From: Bacteroides sp.
GTDB taxonomy: Bacteria; Bacteroidota; Bacteroidia; Bacteroidales; Bacteroidaceae
Length of the DNA: 21,740 nt
Assembly (NCBI RefSeq): GCF_030151085.1
Contig: NZ_JASLER010000071.1
Span: 1-21,740, forward strand
Direction of reading: 5' to 3'
In this document: positions 1-8,189 of the stretch, one piece after another
Numbering within the stretch: the stretch's first letter is position 1
Layout of the letters: each line of letters starts with the position of its first letter
Notes under the pieces: model-generated
What the model was told of the DNA's origin: nothing
The model's database searches: none
Seen by the model: only the letters and a program-made list of their open reading frames with translations
Made by a program: the position numbers and the translations under genes

Positions 1-58
1 CTCTTCATTTGCAATCATTTAGTTTAGATAAATACAGAAAAGGGGAACTTTTCTTCTT

Positions 59-130
59 TTCCCTACGCCGGCATTACCCGGATCAGGTCAATGGGTATGA
101 TCTCAGCCCGTCATATTGGGGCACCCCTTA
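59..130 (-). promoter_or_regulatory. TPP (thiamine pyrophosphate) riboswitch, THI element
   Basis: Read on the minus strand the segment carries the THI-box landmarks in order: GGGGTGCC, the CTGAGA core (bulge that binds the pyrimidine), ACCC, the CCTGATCCGG segment and the closing GCGTAGGGAA. This is the conserved TPP aptamer. It reads leftwards, so the regulated thiamine biosynthesis or uptake gene lies beyond position 1. After the aptamer, a 7-bp hairpin (AGAAAAG, positions 48-54, with CTTTTCT, 36-42, minus-strand sense) sits in the likely expression platform. Two ATG codons occur near the edge on the minus strand (at 18 and at 8), but too little coding sequence is present to name the gene. 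Confidence 0.95.
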
Positions 131-145
131 GTTGAAATCTACGCA

Positions 146-176
146 CAAAGGTAGAGCTTTCTGCTGAAAGTTACAA
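146..176 (-). promoter_or_regulatory. Bacteroides-type promoter of the TPP riboswitch transcript
   Basis: On the minus strand a TTGT -33 box (173-176) is followed after 19 bp by TACCTTTG (146-153), matching the Bacteroidetes -33/-7 pattern. Transcription would start about 10 bp before the aptamer, as expected for a riboswitch leader. Confidence 0.75.
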
Positions 177-230
177 GCAAAGCTAAGGAAATCAATTGTA
201 ATACAATGGATTCAATAATCAGCTTTTCTG

Positions 231-2171
231 TTAATTCAATGGATAAGTTAGTATTATATCACCTTTATCCAAGTTGCGTGGGTATTGATAAGTACCTTTG
301 AATGTTTCTAGGAACAGCCGGTTTATATCATGTTTGATGCGTTGTATATTTTCCGGTTGTTCTAGTAAGGGACTGTTTTCCACTACTATCTTTATTTGAT
401 TATCCTCAATACACAGCGTATAGACTACGACTATATCCGTTTCATTACTTTCCGGAGCAGAGAGAATAGATAGTAACATTTTCAGGAAACGTTCATTATC
501 TGTTTGAACCATTGCTTCTTCCAGCTTGGTTTCAAAGGATAGGCGGACGATGTTATGCTCTAGCATTTCTACCCCCATCTTGGCGTCTTTACACATTTGT
601 ACGGCATCACATTCAGAAATATTAAATTTCATCATGCCTGATTCCAGTCGTGAGAGATCGAGTACATCAATAATCAATTGAAATAGTAATGCTGCGTTCT
701 TTTTGATAGCTGCCGAATACTCTTGAGATAATTCAGATGTCAGGTCATTTTCAATAGCAAGTATACTCGAAAAACCTACTACTACATTGAGAGGTTCGCG
801 GATTTGGTGGATGATATTATGTAGAAATACATCTTTCATCTTATCGGCCGCATCTACCGTTTCAAGAGCATTGCGTGTTTCTTGTTCCGCACGCTGCAAT
901 GCTTTGTTGCCTTTGTATGCGCGGAGTATCATTAACAATAATAACCCTATGGCTACTAATACGAAAATAACTATAATCCAGTTGTATTGTTTTTCCAGAT
1001 TGTATTTCTCAAATAGTGCTTCGCGAATATTATAGTTTGCCTGAAGTGCCTCTTCGTGATACTTTAATACATCTTTATTGAGGGAGTCACCCATAATAGA
1101 AAGATCTTTATATAATATTGCTGCATCTTCATAATGTCCGGCTTCAACCAAAGCTTTTCCTTTCATTCGCCGTATTTCCATTTCTTGCAGGGGCAGTGTG
1201 TGGTTAAAGTGTGCCAGTGCTTTGTCGAACTCACGAAAACAATCTTTCCATTGTTGGGTCAACCGGTAATAACCTCCCCAATATGCGTGATAATTAATAT
1301 AGTTAGAAAAGAAGGAATTGGGGGTATAATATTGTTTTGCTTTGTTTAGATGCTTCAATAAATTATTGGAATCATTCAGCTTGTCATAACAGGCACAATA
1401 TGTTAGCTCAATCTCCAATAATTTCTCACCATATTGGGATTCTAGGGAAGGGTCTTCATTAATAATTTGATCAAAAATACTCTTTTGCATATTCAACTCA
1501 TTTATAGCTTCCTCAATTTTATTGGTTAGCTGATAAGCTGTTATGATTTCAGAGTGTATCATTGCCTTTATCAAAGGATTAAGGTCTTTAGATTCCAGTG
1601 CCTTTTTTAATATATTAATAGCTTCTTCTTCTTTTTTAGCGGCTGTAAGTGACTGCCCCAATGATAGGTAAGCAAATGAAATACCCGACGAGCTTTTTAT
1701 ATTGATGGCCTCTTCTTCCATTTTTAGGGCTTGTATTCTGGAATATTCCGTATCGCCGCGTACATTATAGAATTGAAGAATATCGTTCCACATCTGAAAA
1801 TAGTAGTTATATAAGTTGTATTTATAACTTGCTGCCTTTAATTCTTTAAGGCTATTTTCCATTTGAGGCAGATCGGATAGATACTTGTAATGAACAATTA
1901 GATCGCGACGAATATCTAACTCAGCGATGGTGTCCATTTCTGTTATTGATAATTCCAGAATAGAATCAAGCAATTCTGTAACCCATTTTTTATCAATATT
2001 CTGATAGAACGTATGCCGCATGAAGTTTATTTTATCACTTGCTTTTGTGATGGAGTGATAAACGGTGAAAACACTGTCACGCAATTGTTTCTCTTGTGTT
2101 GTAGATTGGGCAGCTATTGTTGATACCATTATCAATATCAAGCATGTGAATATGAACAATTTTTGCTTCAT
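231..2171 (-). CDS. TPR-containing membrane histidine kinase with degenerate ATP-binding domain
   Basis: 646 residues. An N-terminal signal peptide (about 1-21) is followed by an extracytoplasmic helical region with TPR-like repeats (about 60-370), one membrane segment (about 397-418), a short coiled coil and a HisKA-type dimerisation region with the phospho-acceptor in the motif IIHQIREPL (His455). The C-terminal part aligns in order with a HATPase domain but lacks its key residues: the N-box reads SILSAPESN, the G1 motif DxGxG reads VVENSP, and no GxGxG G2 motif is present. ATP binding is therefore unlikely. The start codon overlaps the stop of the upstream intact kinase in an ATGA (2168-2171), so the two are translationally coupled. 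Likely role (inference): regulatory or signal-sensing partner of that kinase. No response regulator is encoded nearby. Confidence 0.88.
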   Translation of the reverse strand: MKQKLFIFTCLILIMVSTIAAQSTTQEKQLRDSVFTVYHSITKASDKINFMRHTFYQNIDKKWVTELLDSILELSITEMDTIAELDIRRDLIVHYKYLSDLPQMENSLKELKAASYKYNLYNYYFQMWNDILQFYNVRGDTEYSRIQALKMEEEAINIKSSSGISFAYLSLGQSLTAAKKEEEAINILKKALESKDLNPLIKAMIHSEIITAYQLTNKIEEAINELNMQKSIFDQIINEDPSLESQYGEKLLEIELTYCACYDKLNDSNNLLKHLNKAKQYYTPNSFFSNYINYHAYWGGYYRLTQQWKDCFREFDKALAHFNHTLPLQEMEIRRMKGKALVEAGHYEDAAILYKDLSIMGDSLNKDVLKYHEEALQANYNIREALFEKYNLEKQYNWIIVIFVLVAIGLLLLMILRAYKGNKALQRAEQETRNALETVDAADKMKDVFLHNIIHQIREPLNVVVGFSSILAIENDLTSELSQEYSAAIKKNAALLFQLIIDVLDLSRLESGMMKFNISECDAVQMCKDAKMGVEMLEHNIVRLSFETKLEEAMVQTDNERFLKMLLSILSAPESNETDIVVVYTLCIEDNQIKIVVENSPLLEQPENIQRIKHDINRLFLETFKGTYQYPRNLDKGDIILTYPLN

Positions 2172-3262
2172 GACCGTACCTCCTGTTTTAGTGGATGTAC
2201 AAATACAAACCGTGCCCCATCGGTGTATTGGGAATCAATCCAGATATTTCCACCAAAACGTTTGATGATAAGCAGGCAGATAGATAATCCCAATCCCGTT
2301 CCCTGTGCCTTTTCATTCAGCTTTTCGAAACGTTCGAAGATGTGTCCCTGTTTTTCTAATGGAATGCCACATCCGGTATCGGTTACAGAGAACTGGGCTG
2401 TGTTGTCGTTTGTTTTTTCAAGTTTCAGCAAGATACTTCCTTGTTTGGTAAACTTTGTTGCATTGACTAAAAGATTGATAAGCATTTGTTGTAATCTGTC
2501 CGCATCCGTTTCCAATTCCAATGTGGTGAGGTCTGTTTCAAAAGAAATGCTGGCTTCAGTTTGCTTGATGGCACTTAAAGTGGTGATAACATTTTTGCAA
2601 AGTTCTACAACATCATAAGGCTTAATGTTGAACTTCATATTTGTTACATCCAAACAGGATATATCAATTACGTCATTTAGTAGCTTTAAGAGAAGTTCGG
2701 AATTAAGTTGGATAATATCATTACATTGCTGGCGGGTGGCTTCGTCAATCCCCGGCATAGTCAGTACTTCAGAGAAACCTGAGAGAGCATTTAGCGGAGT
2801 TTTAATTTCATGGCTCATATTGGAAAGAAATAGGCTTTTATTCCGAATAGACTCTTCAGCCAACCCTTTAGCTTGGTTCAATGCTTCTTGCGAGCGGATA
2901 AGCCGTTTGTTTTGCTTTTTTATGTAGAAGAAAAATATAATGAAAAGTATAATGAATGTAATGCCCACCCAAACGACCAATTGTAATATCTTACTTTGGA
3001 CTATATTTTTTTGTAATTGTACTTCATTAATGGAATATACTTTGCGTAAATCTTCTATCTTTTTGGAATTGATTTCTGTGTAGATTGTATCCATGAGCTT
3101 ATCTAAATCCATATAAAGACTACAGGCTTGCTGGTAATTGGCAGATTTTAATTCTTGGTTTGCCCTGAACCAGCTCAGACTATCATTGTAGGATGTATGT
3201 GCAAAGGATTCCACACAAATGCCTGAAAGTATATATATAGATAGCATCAAAATACGTTTCAT
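2168..3262 (-). CDS. Sensor histidine kinase (HisKA-HATPase), catalytically complete
   Basis: 364 residues from the chosen ATG at 3262. That start is preferred over one at 3379 because it opens a clear signal peptide (about 1-21), has AAAGGG just upstream, and lies downstream of a promoter-like sequence. Domains: short extracytoplasmic segment (22-92), membrane helix (about 93-114), HisKA with MSHEIKTPLNA (His151), and HATPase with N-box INLLVNATKF (Asn267), G1 motif DTGCGI (295-300), F-box FERFEK and G2 motif GTGLGL (321-326). All motifs for autophosphorylation are present. There is no receiver domain, so the phosphate must go to a response regulator encoded elsewhere. First gene of a two-gene operon with the TPR kinase. 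Confidence 0.93.
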   Translation of the reverse strand: MKRILMLSIYILSGICVESFAHTSYNDSLSWFRANQELKSANYQQACSLYMDLDKLMDTIYTEINSKKIEDLRKVYSINEVQLQKNIVQSKILQLVVWVGITFIILFIIFFFYIKKQNKRLIRSQEALNQAKGLAEESIRNKSLFLSNMSHEIKTPLNALSGFSEVLTMPGIDEATRQQCNDIIQLNSELLLKLLNDVIDISCLDVTNMKFNIKPYDVVELCKNVITTLSAIKQTEASISFETDLTTLELETDADRLQQMLINLLVNATKFTKQGSILLKLEKTNDNTAQFSVTDTGCGIPLEKQGHIFERFEKLNEKAQGTGLGLSICLLIIKRFGGNIWIDSQYTDGARFVFVHPLKQEVRS

Positions 3263-3616
3263 CTTTTTGCCCTTTATTTGTGTACTGGGTGGTGTGTTTT
3301 TCTTGAAAAGCAAAAATAGTGAATTTATTAAGAAATCAATATAAAATGTATTAATAATATTTGTTTTTATAATTAGCAACGGACTTTTGATGAAAAATCA
3401 TCATGACGAAAGCTCCCAATTTTAAGAAGTTTTTTTTGATGGCAACTTTTCATCGTGCTCTTTGGTTTTATCGTTTTATGTAAGAATAGAAAGAAGAAAA
3501 AGGAAGGTAGAGTGAAAGATAATCCAGAGTTTTTGTTAATTTTGTGTTCCATTTAGATACTTGTATCATTATTTTGTGCGAATGTTTAATTTATTAATTT
3601 CAAAAAGATATTTATT
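3263..3616. other. 354-bp divergent intergenic region (kinase operon / mscS)
   Basis: No open frame of note is visible. It holds the putative kinase promoter (3311-3340), a perfect 6-bp hairpin TGATGA-AAAA-TCATCA (3388-3403), and a small palindrome GATACTTGTATC (3556-3567) upstream of mscS. For mscS only a near-match to the -7 box (TTATTTTG, 3569-3576) is seen, so its promoter is not resolved. Confidence 0.5.
3311..3340 (-). promoter_or_regulatory. Putative promoter of the two-kinase operon
   Basis: On the minus strand TATTTTTG (3311-3318) fits TAnnTTTG, with ATTG (3337-3340) 18 bp upstream as a weak -33 box. It would give a leader of about 40 nt before the ATG at 3262. Confidence 0.5.
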
Positions 3617-4483
3617 ATGTCAGTATCATTATTAACCGTGACTGCGGTAGCTCAATCTGCTACAGAAGATGGCTTTAGCAAATTGCAGATTCTTATTCAA
3701 CAATTGATAGACTGGGGTGTAGAAGCTGGAGGGCGCATCATTGGGGCTATCATTATATTTGTAGTGGGGCGTATTCTGATTTCTTTCCTTAAGAAAATCT
3801 TGGCCAAGCTACTGACGAAACGACATATTGATCCGGGTATCCAGAGTTTTGTAAAGAGCTTGACTAATATATTACTGACTATCTTGTTGATTATTGCCGT
3901 TATCGGTAAATTGGGAGTAGAAACCACCTCTTTTGCTGCTTTGTTGGCCTCTGCGGGTGTGGCTATCGGTATGGCTTTATCGGGAAACTTGCAAAACTTT
4001 GCGGGTGGACTAATCGTCTTGCTGTTTCGTCCCTTCAAGGTAGGCGATTGGATTGAGTATCTCAACGTATCGGGCACGGTACGCGAAATTCAAATCTTCC
4101 ATACCATTCTGACTACAGCCGATAATAAAGTGATCTATATCCCTAATGGAGCTGTGAGCAGTGGTACGGTGACGAATTATAGTCGTGAGGAAACCCGCCG
4201 TGTTGAATGGGTGATAGGAGTGGATTATGGTGAAGACTACGGAAGGGTGGAGGAAACTGTTCGTGGTATTCTTGCCAAGGATAAGCGTGTGTTGAATGAT
4301 CCGGCTCCATTCATTGCACTTCATGCTTTGAGTGCAAGTAGTGTAAATGTAGTTGTTCGTGTTTGGGTGAACAGTTCCGATTACTGGAGCGTATATTTTG
4401 ATATAAATAAGGAAATTTACACTGTGTTCAATAAGGAAGGAATCAATTTCCCGTTCCCGCAGTTGACGGTTCATCAGGCGTAA
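3617..4483 (+). CDS. mscS: Small-conductance mechanosensitive channel, MscS family
   Basis: 288 residues, the usual size of compact MscS proteins. MscS channels open under membrane tension and release solutes during osmotic downshock. Visible: N-terminal helix region, two membrane helices (about 39-60 and 83-104), then the Gly/Ala-rich pore helix TM3 (ALLASAGVAIGMALSGNLQN) running into the hallmark FRPFKVGDWIE of the beta domain, and VIYIPNGAVSSGTVTNYS, which matches the conserved MscS segment near IPN. The C-terminal alpha/beta domain ends in FPFPQ, typical of the family. It stands alone on the plus strand, with the start preceded by an A-rich stretch rather than a strong ribosome-binding site. 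Confidence 0.95.
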   Translation: MSVSLLTVTAVAQSATEDGFSKLQILIQQLIDWGVEAGGRIIGAIIIFVVGRILISFLKKILAKLLTKRHIDPGIQSFVKSLTNILLTILLIIAVIGKLGVETTSFAALLASAGVAIGMALSGNLQNFAGGLIVLLFRPFKVGDWIEYLNVSGTVREIQIFHTILTTADNKVIYIPNGAVSSGTVTNYSREETRRVEWVIGVDYGEDYGRVEETVRGILAKDKRVLNDPAPFIALHALSASSVNVVVRVWVNSSDYWSVYFDINKEIYTVFNKEGINFPFPQLTVHQA

Positions 4484-4500
4484 AATTGCTGAAGAAAAAA

Positions 4501-4540
4501 ATAGAGGGACATAACCGGCTGTAAGGTTATGTCCCTCTAT
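4501..4540. terminator. Bidirectional terminator between mscS and the 83-aa gene
   Basis: A perfect 15-bp stem (4501-4515 with 4526-4540; a further C-G pair closes an 8-nt loop) lies between two convergent genes. The minus-strand reading is followed by a run of T residues, so it should stop the minus-strand gene well. The plus-strand tail is less T-rich. Confidence 0.85.
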
Positions 4541-4562
4541 CTATATTACTTAGGCATCTGCC

Positions 4563-4814
4563 TTACATTTCATAAACTCCGAGTTCTTCTTCTACCTCCT
4601 CGCAAATATTCTCTTGATCTAAGTTTAGCAACCTATTGATTTTCCTTCGTTTTTCCAGATCAGTGAAATAGCTTTCTACTACTGTATACACATCAAATCC
4701 CCTAGTGGAACCCGCTGCCAAATCCAGTGACTCTACCATTTTCTTAACGGCTTGGTGAATGTCCTTTTTGCTGATGAAATGCAATTCATTGCTGTGAATC
4801 AAACTCTTTTCCAT
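4563..4814 (-). CDS. Conserved-type hypothetical protein, 83 aa
   Basis: 83 residues, acidic at the C-terminus (EEVEEELGVYE), predicted soluble and largely helical, with no signal peptide or membrane segment. I do not recognise a family. It is bracketed by a strong terminator downstream and 82 bp of non-coding sequence upstream, so it is probably its own transcription unit. The region GSTRGFDVYTVVESYFTDLEK could form a helical packing or binding surface, but no catalytic motif is visible. A real gene is supported by its fit between the terminator and the next gene, and by the absence of competing frames. Confidence 0.65.
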   Translation of the reverse strand: MEKSLIHSNELHFISKKDIHQAVKKMVESLDLAAGSTRGFDVYTVVESYFTDLEKRRKINRLLNLDQENICEEVEEELGVYEM

Positions 4815-4896
4815 GATACATTCTGTTTTAAGTTACTATGGTTATAACACTCCTCTGTCGGAGTTAGTTCATGTTCATGGAGGTATTTGGCTTATC

Positions 4897-5304
4897 TTAA
4901 ACTTCTTCGTGTGAGAAGTATCCGTCTATCCAGATAGTGGCATACGTGCCTTTGAACTTCAGCAGGATATAAGTAGGATCGGTAGGTCCTCCTGGAAAAT
5001 GATTGATAAACCAGTCCTGCCACATCTCTTTCTTGGTGGCTTCATCGTCTATAATCTCTACTTCTCCCGTCAAAGCCACACTGTTGCCACCCTCCTGATA
5101 ACATAACCCTGCTTTGGGATTGGCGGCGAAGTCTTTGGTTTTAAGAGAATAAGTTCCGGTTGACATCCATACGGTTGTAGCTCCTTCTGATTTAATCTTA
5201 CTCATAGGAACAGGGCGCGGATATCCTTCTTCATTCACGGAGGTGATAATTACTGTTTCGCATCTTCTCAGTATTTCTGCTGCTTTTTCGATAATTGTTT
5301 CCAT
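4897..5304 (-). CDS. Pyridoxamine 5'-phosphate oxidase-fold flavin-binding protein
   Basis: 135 residues, the size of single-domain split-barrel flavoproteins (general stress protein 26 / PNPOx-like). Evidence: the N-terminal helix followed by TVIITSVNEEGYPRPVPM, the typical first strands, then TVWMSTGTYSLKTKDFAANPKAGLCYQ, which matches the FMN-phosphate-contact region (W-x-x-T...S-x-K-x-x-x-x-x-x-N-P), and VALTGEVEIIDD. Such proteins bind FMN, F420 or heme and often serve in stress responses; the substrate cannot be told from sequence. Monocistronic by spacing (74 bp to the AraC gene upstream). Confidence 0.85.
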   Translation of the reverse strand: METIIEKAAEILRRCETVIITSVNEEGYPRPVPMSKIKSEGATTVWMSTGTYSLKTKDFAANPKAGLCYQEGGNSVALTGEVEIIDDEATKKEMWQDWFINHFPGGPTDPTYILLKFKGTYATIWIDGYFSHEEV

Positions 5305-5332
5305 CTTACATGTTTTTATTGGTTAGTTGCCG

Positions 5333-5340
5333 CAAATATA
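5333..5340 (-). promoter_or_regulatory. -7 promoter box of the flavoprotein gene
   Basis: TATATTTG on the minus strand, 28 bp before the ATG, fits TAnnTTTG. No good -33 box was found at the expected distance. Confidence 0.45.
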
Positions 5341-5378
5341 GTACCGAGAATAATGAAATGTATTGTAAAAAATCGACT

Positions 5379-6194
5379 TTATGATTTTACGTATGTCAAT
5401 GTACCTTCTTCAAGAGGGGGAGAGGTCAGAAAGAATTTTGCAGTGTTTCCTGACATTTTTTTTATATCATTGGATAGATGGGATACATCATAGTATCCTG
5501 CTTGGGTAGCGATAGACAGTAGGTTGTCGAACGAAGTACTGCGTATTAAATCAATAGTATTCTTAAATTTTATAATCCGACTATATTCTTTGGGAGTGAG
5601 CCCGGTGTGCATCTTGAATTTACGTTCAAAATGTCGTTGGCACAGACAGGTTTGATCTGCCAGCTGACTTAATGACAGATTACCCTTATATATATCTATC
5701 TGCCGTATGGCGAATGTAATGGCTTGTTCTGTTTTGGGTAAGTGTTTGCATAAGGTTTTGATGAGGAAATGTTCTATGAAAACAATTTGCTCTTGCATGG
5801 TTGATAATTCACATAATCTTTCAGCGAAAGAATTGCTGAAAGGACTTGTGAGGTCTTCTGTACTTATCCGCAGATTGGTGAGTTCGTGCAGGGGCAGATT
5901 CATAAAACGGAGTGTTCCGCTCGGCAGAAAACGGATACCAAGCATGTGGACGGTTTCTGCATAAGTTACCAATTCGGAATACTTTGTCATGGCTCCCACA
6001 AAATAGGAGCGGTAGGGGTGCATCACCAGACAGTCGCCTACGGCATTCGCTACTTCTCCAAGTGTAAAGATGAAGTCGGTACATCCGTCGGGCAGTATGT
6101 TGATGTGCGTACCGTAGTCGGGACGTCCTTTAAACTCCCAGTATTTATCTATGTAAGGAGAGAGCAGAGGGTCGGGTTGATACTCTTTATACAT
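5379..6194 (-). CDS. AraC-family transcriptional regulator
   Basis: 271 residues from the ATG at 6194. The N-terminal start MYKEYQPDPLLSPYIDKYWEF and the following ILPDGCTDFIF match the N-terminal domain (DUF6597-like) of many AraC regulators. The C-terminal third holds the two helix-turn-helix units: LSLSQLADQTCLCQRHFERKFKM with GLTPKEYSRIIKF, then LLSIATQAGYYDVSHLSNDIKK. A longer frame back to 6260 exists but would run deep into the tautomerase gene; the chosen start overlaps that gene by only 8 bp, suggesting translational coupling. The effector and targets are unknown; the coupled tautomerase may act on a related aromatic or keto-enol compound (inference). Confidence 0.88.
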   Translation of the reverse strand: MYKEYQPDPLLSPYIDKYWEFKGRPDYGTHINILPDGCTDFIFTLGEVANAVGDCLVMHPYRSYFVGAMTKYSELVTYAETVHMLGIRFLPSGTLRFMNLPLHELTNLRISTEDLTSPFSNSFAERLCELSTMQEQIVFIEHFLIKTLCKHLPKTEQAITFAIRQIDIYKGNLSLSQLADQTCLCQRHFERKFKMHTGLTPKEYSRIIKFKNTIDLIRSTSFDNLLSIATQAGYYDVSHLSNDIKKMSGNTAKFFLTSPPLEEGTLTYVKS

Positions 6195-6408
6195 CTGATT
6201 TCTGATGCTTATCCAGATATTCTTTTCGAGTCTTATCAATGGTCTTTCCACCAATACCAATATTGCTATCCGGTAATTCTTTGATTGTGACCATAAAGAA
6301 CTCCTTAGGAATACTCATTATTTCTGCTGATACTTCTGTAAGCCTTTTAATGAGTTCTTCTTTTTGTTCTACGGTCATTAATCCGCTCTCTACTGTGATG
6401 TATGGCAT
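6187..6408 (-). CDS. 4-oxalocrotonate tautomerase-family enzyme
   Basis: 73 codons. The start at 6408 is chosen because it gives MPYITVESG..., so that after Met removal the N-terminal residue is Pro1, the catalytic base of the tautomerase superfamily; an upstream ATG at 6447 would bury the proline. The body TVEQKEELIKRLTEV and the late GIGG motif match 4-OT-type monomers (usually about 60-75 aa). These enzymes interconvert keto and enol forms of dienoates and often moonlight on other substrates; the physiological substrate is unknown. The 3' end overlaps the AraC gene by 8 bp. Confidence 0.88.
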   Translation of the reverse strand: MPYITVESGLMTVEQKEELIKRLTEVSAEIMSIPKEFFMVTIKELPDSNIGIGGKTIDKTRKEYLDKHQKSDV

Positions 6409-6444
6409 AATATTAAACTGTTTGAAGTTTTTGATTGTCAGTTG

Positions 6445-6475
6445 CAAAAATAGTGATTTATTTCATAGTTGCCAA
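6445..6475 (-). promoter_or_regulatory. Promoter of the tautomerase-AraC operon
   Basis: Minus strand: TTGG (6472-6475), 19-bp spacer, TATTTTTG (6445-6452). The start point would fall about 30 nt before the ATG at 6408. It overlaps the alternative ATG at 6447, which supports the internal Pro-1 start of the tautomerase. Confidence 0.75.
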
Positions 6476-6496
6476 CGGATAGCCTGTTTACAGCAT

Positions 6497-7990
6497 CTAC
6501 CTACGTTTACTCTTTTTCTGAGATTTTCTCTCTCGAAATTTCTTCCAAAACTTATAAATGAAGTTGAGCTTGCCCATCAATAATGCAACCATTAACATGA
6601 TAATGATACTACTGACGCCCATCGCAAGTAAATTGTCGGAGGTATTGGATGCATCGGCAATGGATAGTTTGTGTGCATGAGGTAGATATTTGACGGATAT
6701 TTTTTCTCCCTGTTCTGTATGGTTGTATTCAGTAAAGTTGGATAGTCCCAGGTTCAGGCAAGTTGTTACACCTTTATCCGTTACAAAGGTAAAAGTGTAT
6801 CTGCGAACAGTTTCGTAATGATAGCCTGCCCTGCCGTTTCTTACTTTGATGGTTTCCAATCGGTAATCGGCTACTGCTGTATATCCATGTCCCCGCAGCC
6901 GAGTACAGTAATCATCGAAATTCCAATACAGTGTGCTGAGCGGTAGATAGAAAAGGGCTCCGATGGCAAACCACATCCCTCCTATTGGGAAGAGTAATTT
7001 GGAGGTATGTTGTTTCCACACTTCTTTCATGTATTTCCGTACCAGTCGTGCTATCAGAAGAAAAGGCATTAAGGCGCTGACAAGAATGACCAACCAGTCT
7101 TTGTCATCGCCTACCTTGTTGTAGAAGGTGTCTATACGTGGACTGACGTTTATTTTTCCATCCGCGTATGTATAATATGTATAGTGCAATGTGTCTTCTT
7201 TCCCTTCGGCCATCAGGCGTTGTAAGCTATCCTGTATTTCTACCTTGCGTCGTGGGAGGTCGCGGAGTTTTATCTCTTTTTCTTGCAATTTGATAATCCT
7301 GTCGGATACCTCTTGTGCATTGAGCGTTTCCCATTTATTGAGGTAAGGTTGTACTTTCTGTGGAGTTATCTCCAGTGTGTTACGTAAGCAGATTTGCACG
7401 ATTTCCCGTTGCATATAAACATTTGGCGGCATAGTGACATACTTTATCAGTAGGCGGAATTTTTCTGATTCGCCAAGTCTGGCTCCTATTGTCAGAATGT
7501 AATCCAGCATGTCGGCATCAATTGTATCGTCTAACTTCCTTATGGTAGAATAAGTCTTTTGTCGCTCCTCCTCCCAAAGTGCACCATTACGACGCAGGAA
7601 GTCAATGGTCTTCTTTTGCTTTCCTATGATGGCATAGTCCAGGGCAGTATAAAGATACTCCGGGACATCTCCTGATCTGTGGCGTTTATTTATATCGGCT
7701 CCCGCTTTTATCAGATATTTCAGGCATACTGTATCTCCTTCAAATGCTTTTTGCATAAACAGAGTACGTCCTCGCTCATCAATTGCATCCACTGGGATGC
7801 CCACCTTCAACATTTGGTGTATAGAGAGCGTATCACCCTTTTTCAGATGAATATACTTTTCTGGTAGAGATGGTTCATTGATATTTTTGTATCTGAGTTG
7901 CGCAGATACAATTTGTAAGGTTGCTATCCAAAGAAAGAGGAGAAAGAAGATACTTTGGCAGATAGTGCTTGTGGCTTTGTATCTATTCAT
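6497..7990 (-). CDS. Membrane protein with ankyrin repeats and a DUF3592-like domain
   Basis: 497 residues from the ATG at 7990. This start is chosen because it opens a signal peptide (about 1-31, ending VSAQ) and because a -7 box (8022-8029) lies downstream of the alternative ATG at 8071. Residues about 45-140 form ankyrin-type repeats (RGRTLFMQKAFEGDTVCLKYLIKAGADIN; TALDYAIIGKQKKTIDFLRRNGA). A helical linker is followed by membrane helices (WLVILVSALMPFLLIARL; LLFPIGGMWFAIGALFYLPL) and a beta-rich loop (ADYRLETIKVRNG...ISVKYLPHAHKLS) resembling DUF3592, then a last helix and a very basic tail (KSQKKSKRR). Function unknown; the ankyrin part should lie outside the cytoplasm if the signal peptide is cleaved. 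Binding to another envelope protein is plausible (inference). Confidence 0.8.
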   Translation of the reverse strand: MNRYKATSTICQSIFFLLFLWIATLQIVSAQLRYKNINEPSLPEKYIHLKKGDTLSIHQMLKVGIPVDAIDERGRTLFMQKAFEGDTVCLKYLIKAGADINKRHRSGDVPEYLYTALDYAIIGKQKKTIDFLRRNGALWEEERQKTYSTIRKLDDTIDADMLDYILTIGARLGESEKFRLLIKYVTMPPNVYMQREIVQICLRNTLEITPQKVQPYLNKWETLNAQEVSDRIIKLQEKEIKLRDLPRRKVEIQDSLQRLMAEGKEDTLHYTYYTYADGKINVSPRIDTFYNKVGDDKDWLVILVSALMPFLLIARLVRKYMKEVWKQHTSKLLFPIGGMWFAIGALFYLPLSTLYWNFDDYCTRLRGHGYTAVADYRLETIKVRNGRAGYHYETVRRYTFTFVTDKGVTTCLNLGLSNFTEYNHTEQGEKISVKYLPHAHKLSIADASNTSDNLLAMGVSSIIIMLMVALLMGKLNFIYKFWKKFRERKSQKKSKRR

Positions 7991-8021
7991 AGGGTAGGTA
8001 TGCGGTTTTAATATTGAGGCA

Positions 8022-8029
8022 CAAAGATA
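8022..8029 (-). promoter_or_regulatory. -7 promoter box of the ankyrin membrane protein gene
   Basis: TATCTTTG on the minus strand, 32 bp before the ATG at 7990. No convincing -33 box. Its position decides the start codon of the gene downstream. Confidence 0.5.
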
Positions 8030-8161
8030 TGTAAATATATGGAGAAGTGTAGACGGTTCTTCCATATACATCAGCTACGTTGCCGAAAAATACTCTTTAT
8101 CAAGAGTTATTCAAAATGAAAGAAAGTGAGATGAATGATATATAAAATCTATAGAATCTCA

Positions 8162-8169
8162 TATATTTG
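8162..8169 (+). promoter_or_regulatory. -7 promoter box of the ureohydrolase-family gene
   Basis: TATATTTG, 20 bp before the ATG at 8190. No TTTG-like -33 box at the expected spacing. It would give a very short leader. Confidence 0.4.
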
Positions 8170-8189
8170 CAATATTAAAATACTCTAGT

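Noticed and set aside
2163..2618. 151-codon plus-strand open frame opposite the kinase gene
   Set aside because: Antisense shadow of the HATPase domain; Ser/Phe-rich and unlike a real protein.
4010..4474. 154-codon open frame antisense to mscS
   Set aside because: Shadow of a well-supported MscS gene; no motif and no promoter or ribosome-binding site.
5886..6284. 132-codon plus-strand open frame opposite the AraC gene
   Set aside because: Antisense shadow; no supporting signals.
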